From Noviherbaspirillum malthae (GTDB taxonomy: Bacteria; Pseudomonadota; Gammaproteobacteria; Burkholderiales; Burkholderiaceae_D): a DNA stretch of 64,000 bases. The translations under genes and the position numbers were made by a program. The notes below the pieces were generated by a model that was not told where the DNA came from, searched no databases, and saw nothing but the letters and a program-made list of their open reading frames with translations. The DNA lies in the NCBI RefSeq assembly GCF_015352985.1, contig NZ_JACYXF010000002.1, positions 1 to 64,000 on the forward strand, given 5' to 3'. Every line of letters begins with the position of its first letter. Positions within the stretch are counted from its first letter, which is position 1. Shown here in pieces: positions 62,137-64,000 of the stretch.

Positions 62137-63390
62137 TTATCCGGTCGGTGCGGCGCGCCTGCGCAGCCGGCTGCCGAAATTCAGCGCCGCCGCCAGCACG
62201 CCCAGTCCGCCTGCCAGCATGATATTAACGGTTCCGATCCGCTCGACCAGTCCGCCGGCGATGCCCACGCCGACCGACTGGCCGATGAAGAAGCAGGACG
62301 CGAAGGCGGCAACCGCCGCACCGCGCCGCTCGGGCGCCATCTGCGTCGCGTTGATCTGCAAGGTGTTGTGGAACATGTAGAAACCGAGTCCGGCCAGGAA
62401 GCAGCCGCCCACCACCCACCACCAGACCGGCGCAAAGCCGATCGTCCACAGCGCAAGCGCGACGATCCCGCCGCCCCAGCGCGACAGGCCCACCTCGCCG
62501 AGGCGCCGAACCAGGGTACGCGACATGACGGCGAAAACAAAGCCGCCCAGACCGAAGAGCATGACCATCGCGCCCGCGGCCGACAGGGACAGCTTGAACG
62601 TTTGATGGACATGCGAGGCAATGAAGGCGAAGGCGCCGTAAAGGAAGGCACCTTCGAGAAAAACGCTGATGAGCACCATGCGCGCCCAAGGCTTGGACAG
62701 CACCTGCCTGAATTCTGCCAGCATGCGCGGAATGGCGGCACCTTCGGCGCGATGCTGGCGGCGCGCATAGGCCGGCAGCGAGCGGTTGAGACGCAGCAGC
62801 GCAATGCCCACCGCCAGGAACAGCATCGAGATCAGCAGGAATGGCAGGCGCCAGTTGGCGGCATTCGCTGCGAAACCGCCGATCAGCACGCCGGTGGCCA
62901 GCCCGAGAATCTGGCCGATCAGGAAGCGCGCCAGCACCGGCTGCCGGTCTTCATAGGGAATCACGTCGCCGATCCAGGCCATGGACAGCGGAATCAGCGA
63001 AGCCGCCGTTGCGCCGGCAAACAGCCGCGCCACCAGCAGCAAGGAAAAGTTCGGCGCCAGCCCGCACAGAGCGGCGGTCAGTGCGCAGGCCAGCGCGCCG
63101 CAGGCGACGATGAAGTACTTCCCATAGCGGTCGCCCAGGGGGCCGAACAGCAGCTGGGACAAGCCGTAGGCAATCGAGAAGACCGTGATGACGAACGAGA
63201 CGTTGCCAAGCGACAGGCCGAATTCCGTCGCCAGCTGGGGCAGCATGGGATCGGATACGCGCATCGACACGCCGCTGCCGAAAGCGGCAAGCGACAGCAG
63301 CGGCACCGCCAGTCTGGGTATCGGTTGGACTTGCGCCGCGCTGGTCTGCGCGGCTTGATGATCTTGAAGAGTGCGGTCTGTCGGCGTCAT
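62137..63390 (-). CDS. MFS transporter
   Basis: 417 residues with about twelve hydrophobic helices and the MFS loop motif GPLGDRYGKY between helices 2 and 3. A cytoplasmic drug/sugar exporter-type sequence; substrate unknown. The ATG at 63390 is preferred over an in-frame TTG at 63429; neither has a strong ribosome site. It lies 61 bp upstream of the acetoacetyl-CoA synthetase gene on the same strand and might be co-transcribed with it. Confidence 0.85.
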   Translation of the reverse strand: MTPTDRTLQDHQAAQTSAAQVQPIPRLAVPLLSLAAFGSGVSMRVSDPMLPQLATEFGLSLGNVSFVITVFSIAYGLSQLLFGPLGDRYGKYFIVACGALACALTAALCGLAPNFSLLLVARLFAGATAASLIPLSMAWIGDVIPYEDRQPVLARFLIGQILGLATGVLIGGFAANAANWRLPFLLISMLFLAVGIALLRLNRSLPAYARRQHRAEGAAIPRMLAEFRQVLSKPWARMVLISVFLEGAFLYGAFAFIASHVHQTFKLSLSAAGAMVMLFGLGGFVFAVMSRTLVRRLGEVGLSRWGGGIVALALWTIGFAPVWWWVVGGCFLAGLGFYMFHNTLQINATQMAPERRGAAVAAFASCFFIGQSVGVGIAGGLVERIGTVNIMLAGGLGVLAAALNFGSRLRRRAAPTG

Positions 63391-63538
63391 GAATCGGTGG
63401 TTGAATGCAGGCGGCTCCGAATCCGGCAAGGCGCCGGAAAACGAAATCCTTGCCGAACATTCTAGTGGGAATCCGGATCCCGCGTATTCACTCGCTTCGG
63501 CATGCGCTGATTGCCGTTCGGCCGCACGAGCGCCGAAG

Positions 63539-64000
63539 CTATTCCGGCCGCTTCATCCTGCAGCTGGTCGGCAGCATGGTCTTGGCCAGCGGCAGGTAGC
63601 GCTCGGTCTTGAAGCCGTAGCCGCTGCCTTCGTTATCGAAGCGTACCGAACCGTCGCCGGTCTTGCGCATCACCGAGACATACAGGGGCTGCATCAGCTG
63701 ATGGTCGTCCGCACGCATTACCGCTTCATGGAAGGCATTCTTGTAGCGCGCTCCTTCCATGGCCTTCGCCACTGCGCCCGCTTCCGTGCTGCCGGCTTTT
63801 TCAATGGCAGCCGCCAGCATTTCGATCATCAGGTGCATGCGCATGTGCACATAATCGTCTTCGGGCTGCGGAAAACGGCGGCGGAAATTGTCGTAATAGG
63901 CGTCGCTCGGGGAATTGGCGATGCCCTGCCCGGCGTTCGGATGCCATTCGGCCACCGCACGGACGCGGCCCACGCCGGCATCGCCGATTGCCGCCGGCGC
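63539..64000 (-). CDS. Branched-chain amino acid ABC transporter substrate-binding protein, C-terminal part
   Basis: The 5' end is outside the window; 153 residues remain in an open frame. The sequence resembles the C-terminal lobe of periplasmic Leu/Ile/Val-binding-type proteins (SPSDAYYDNFRRRFPQPEDDY, MIEMLAAAIEKAG, AKAMEGARYKNAFHEAVMRADDHQ). It delivers a small ligand to a membrane ABC transporter; the ligand cannot be told. It is on the minus strand, 148 bp upstream of the MFS gene. No permease or ATPase is adjacent in the window. Confidence 0.85.
   Translation of the reverse strand, partial: APAAIGDAGVGRVRAVAEWHPNAGQGIANSPSDAYYDNFRRRFPQPEDDYVHMRMHLMIEMLAAAIEKAGSTEAGAVAKAMEGARYKNAFHEAVMRADDHQLMQPLYVSVMRKTGDGSVRFDNEGSGYGFKTERYLPLAKTMLPTSCRMKRPE

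Noticed and set aside
1..64000. Search for CRISPR arrays, insertion sequences, phage or toxin-antitoxin genes
   Set aside because: No spaced direct repeats, transposase, integrase or known toxin-antitoxin pair could be recognised in the translated sequence.

Overview
The window looks like chromosomal DNA of a betaproteobacterium of the order Burkholderiales, most likely Oxalobacteraceae (Herbaspirillum/Noviherbaspirillum type). This is inferred from the GC-rich coding sequence, the gene families and their order, not from a marker gene: there is no rRNA and I recognise no tRNA. The window is densely coding on both strands. I see no insertion sequence, integrase, phage gene or CRISPR array, so it reads as core and semi-core chromosome with a few accessory small genes.

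Layout. 1-1092: end of a branched-chain amino acid ABC ATPase, then a gamma carbonic anhydrase. 1434-3512: a fused enoyl-CoA hydratase/3-hydroxyacyl-CoA dehydrogenase. 3908-7712: a signalling cluster (response regulator, GAF/degenerate GGDEF/EAL protein, REC-histidine kinase). 7720-9789: ferredoxin-NADP reductase and SerA-like phosphoglycerate dehydrogenase. 9881-14422 (minus): stress operon prkA(yeaG)-yeaH-spoVR(ycgB) with a sigma-S-like -10 element. 15027-19453: class III-like PRPP synthetase, Lon-like AAA ATPase without protease domain, duplicated BamE-type lipoprotein, small secreted protein, and a PhaC-like hydrolase with Ser in place of Cys. 19619-25394 (minus): tamA-tamB. 26203-28488: divergent selD/selU. 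28582-30504 (minus): a divergent FtsH-like protease. 30737-31021: a possible leader peptide and a 59-residue membrane protein. 31164-37719: a PAS-GGDEF-EAL protein convergent with opgGH.

38003-42417: a small unknown gene, an FMN-dependent L-lactate dehydrogenase-type enzyme, two small proteins (one zinc-ribbon), cheV, and a glycine-zipper protein. 42641-47634: sbcDC. 47773-50268: an accessory-looking stretch with a Lys/Ala repeat protein, two look-alike small proteins with their own promoters, a VanZ-like protein and a truncated tyrosinase-like gene. 50726-54762: fused SpmA/SpmB, a 77-residue unknown protein preceded by a near-consensus LexA box, and PBP1a. 55100-59979: PRTase-CBS fusion, Tat-type aldo/keto reductase, hemerythrin-like protein, YihY-family membrane protein, a second aldo/keto reductase and a small protein. 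60051-64000 (minus): acetoacetyl-CoA synthetase, MFS transporter and the end of a Liv-type periplasmic binding protein.

Themes: c-di-GMP/two-component signalling, envelope biogenesis (TamAB, OpgGH, PBP1a, BamE-like), stress response and DNA repair (PrkA operon, SbcCD, LexA site), acyl-CoA/ketone-body metabolism and selenium use. The strongest candidates for something undescribed are the LexA-box 77-residue gene, the FtsH-like protease with altered pore loop and arginine-finger region, the truncated tyrosinase coupled to vanZ, and the tandem look-alike small proteins.
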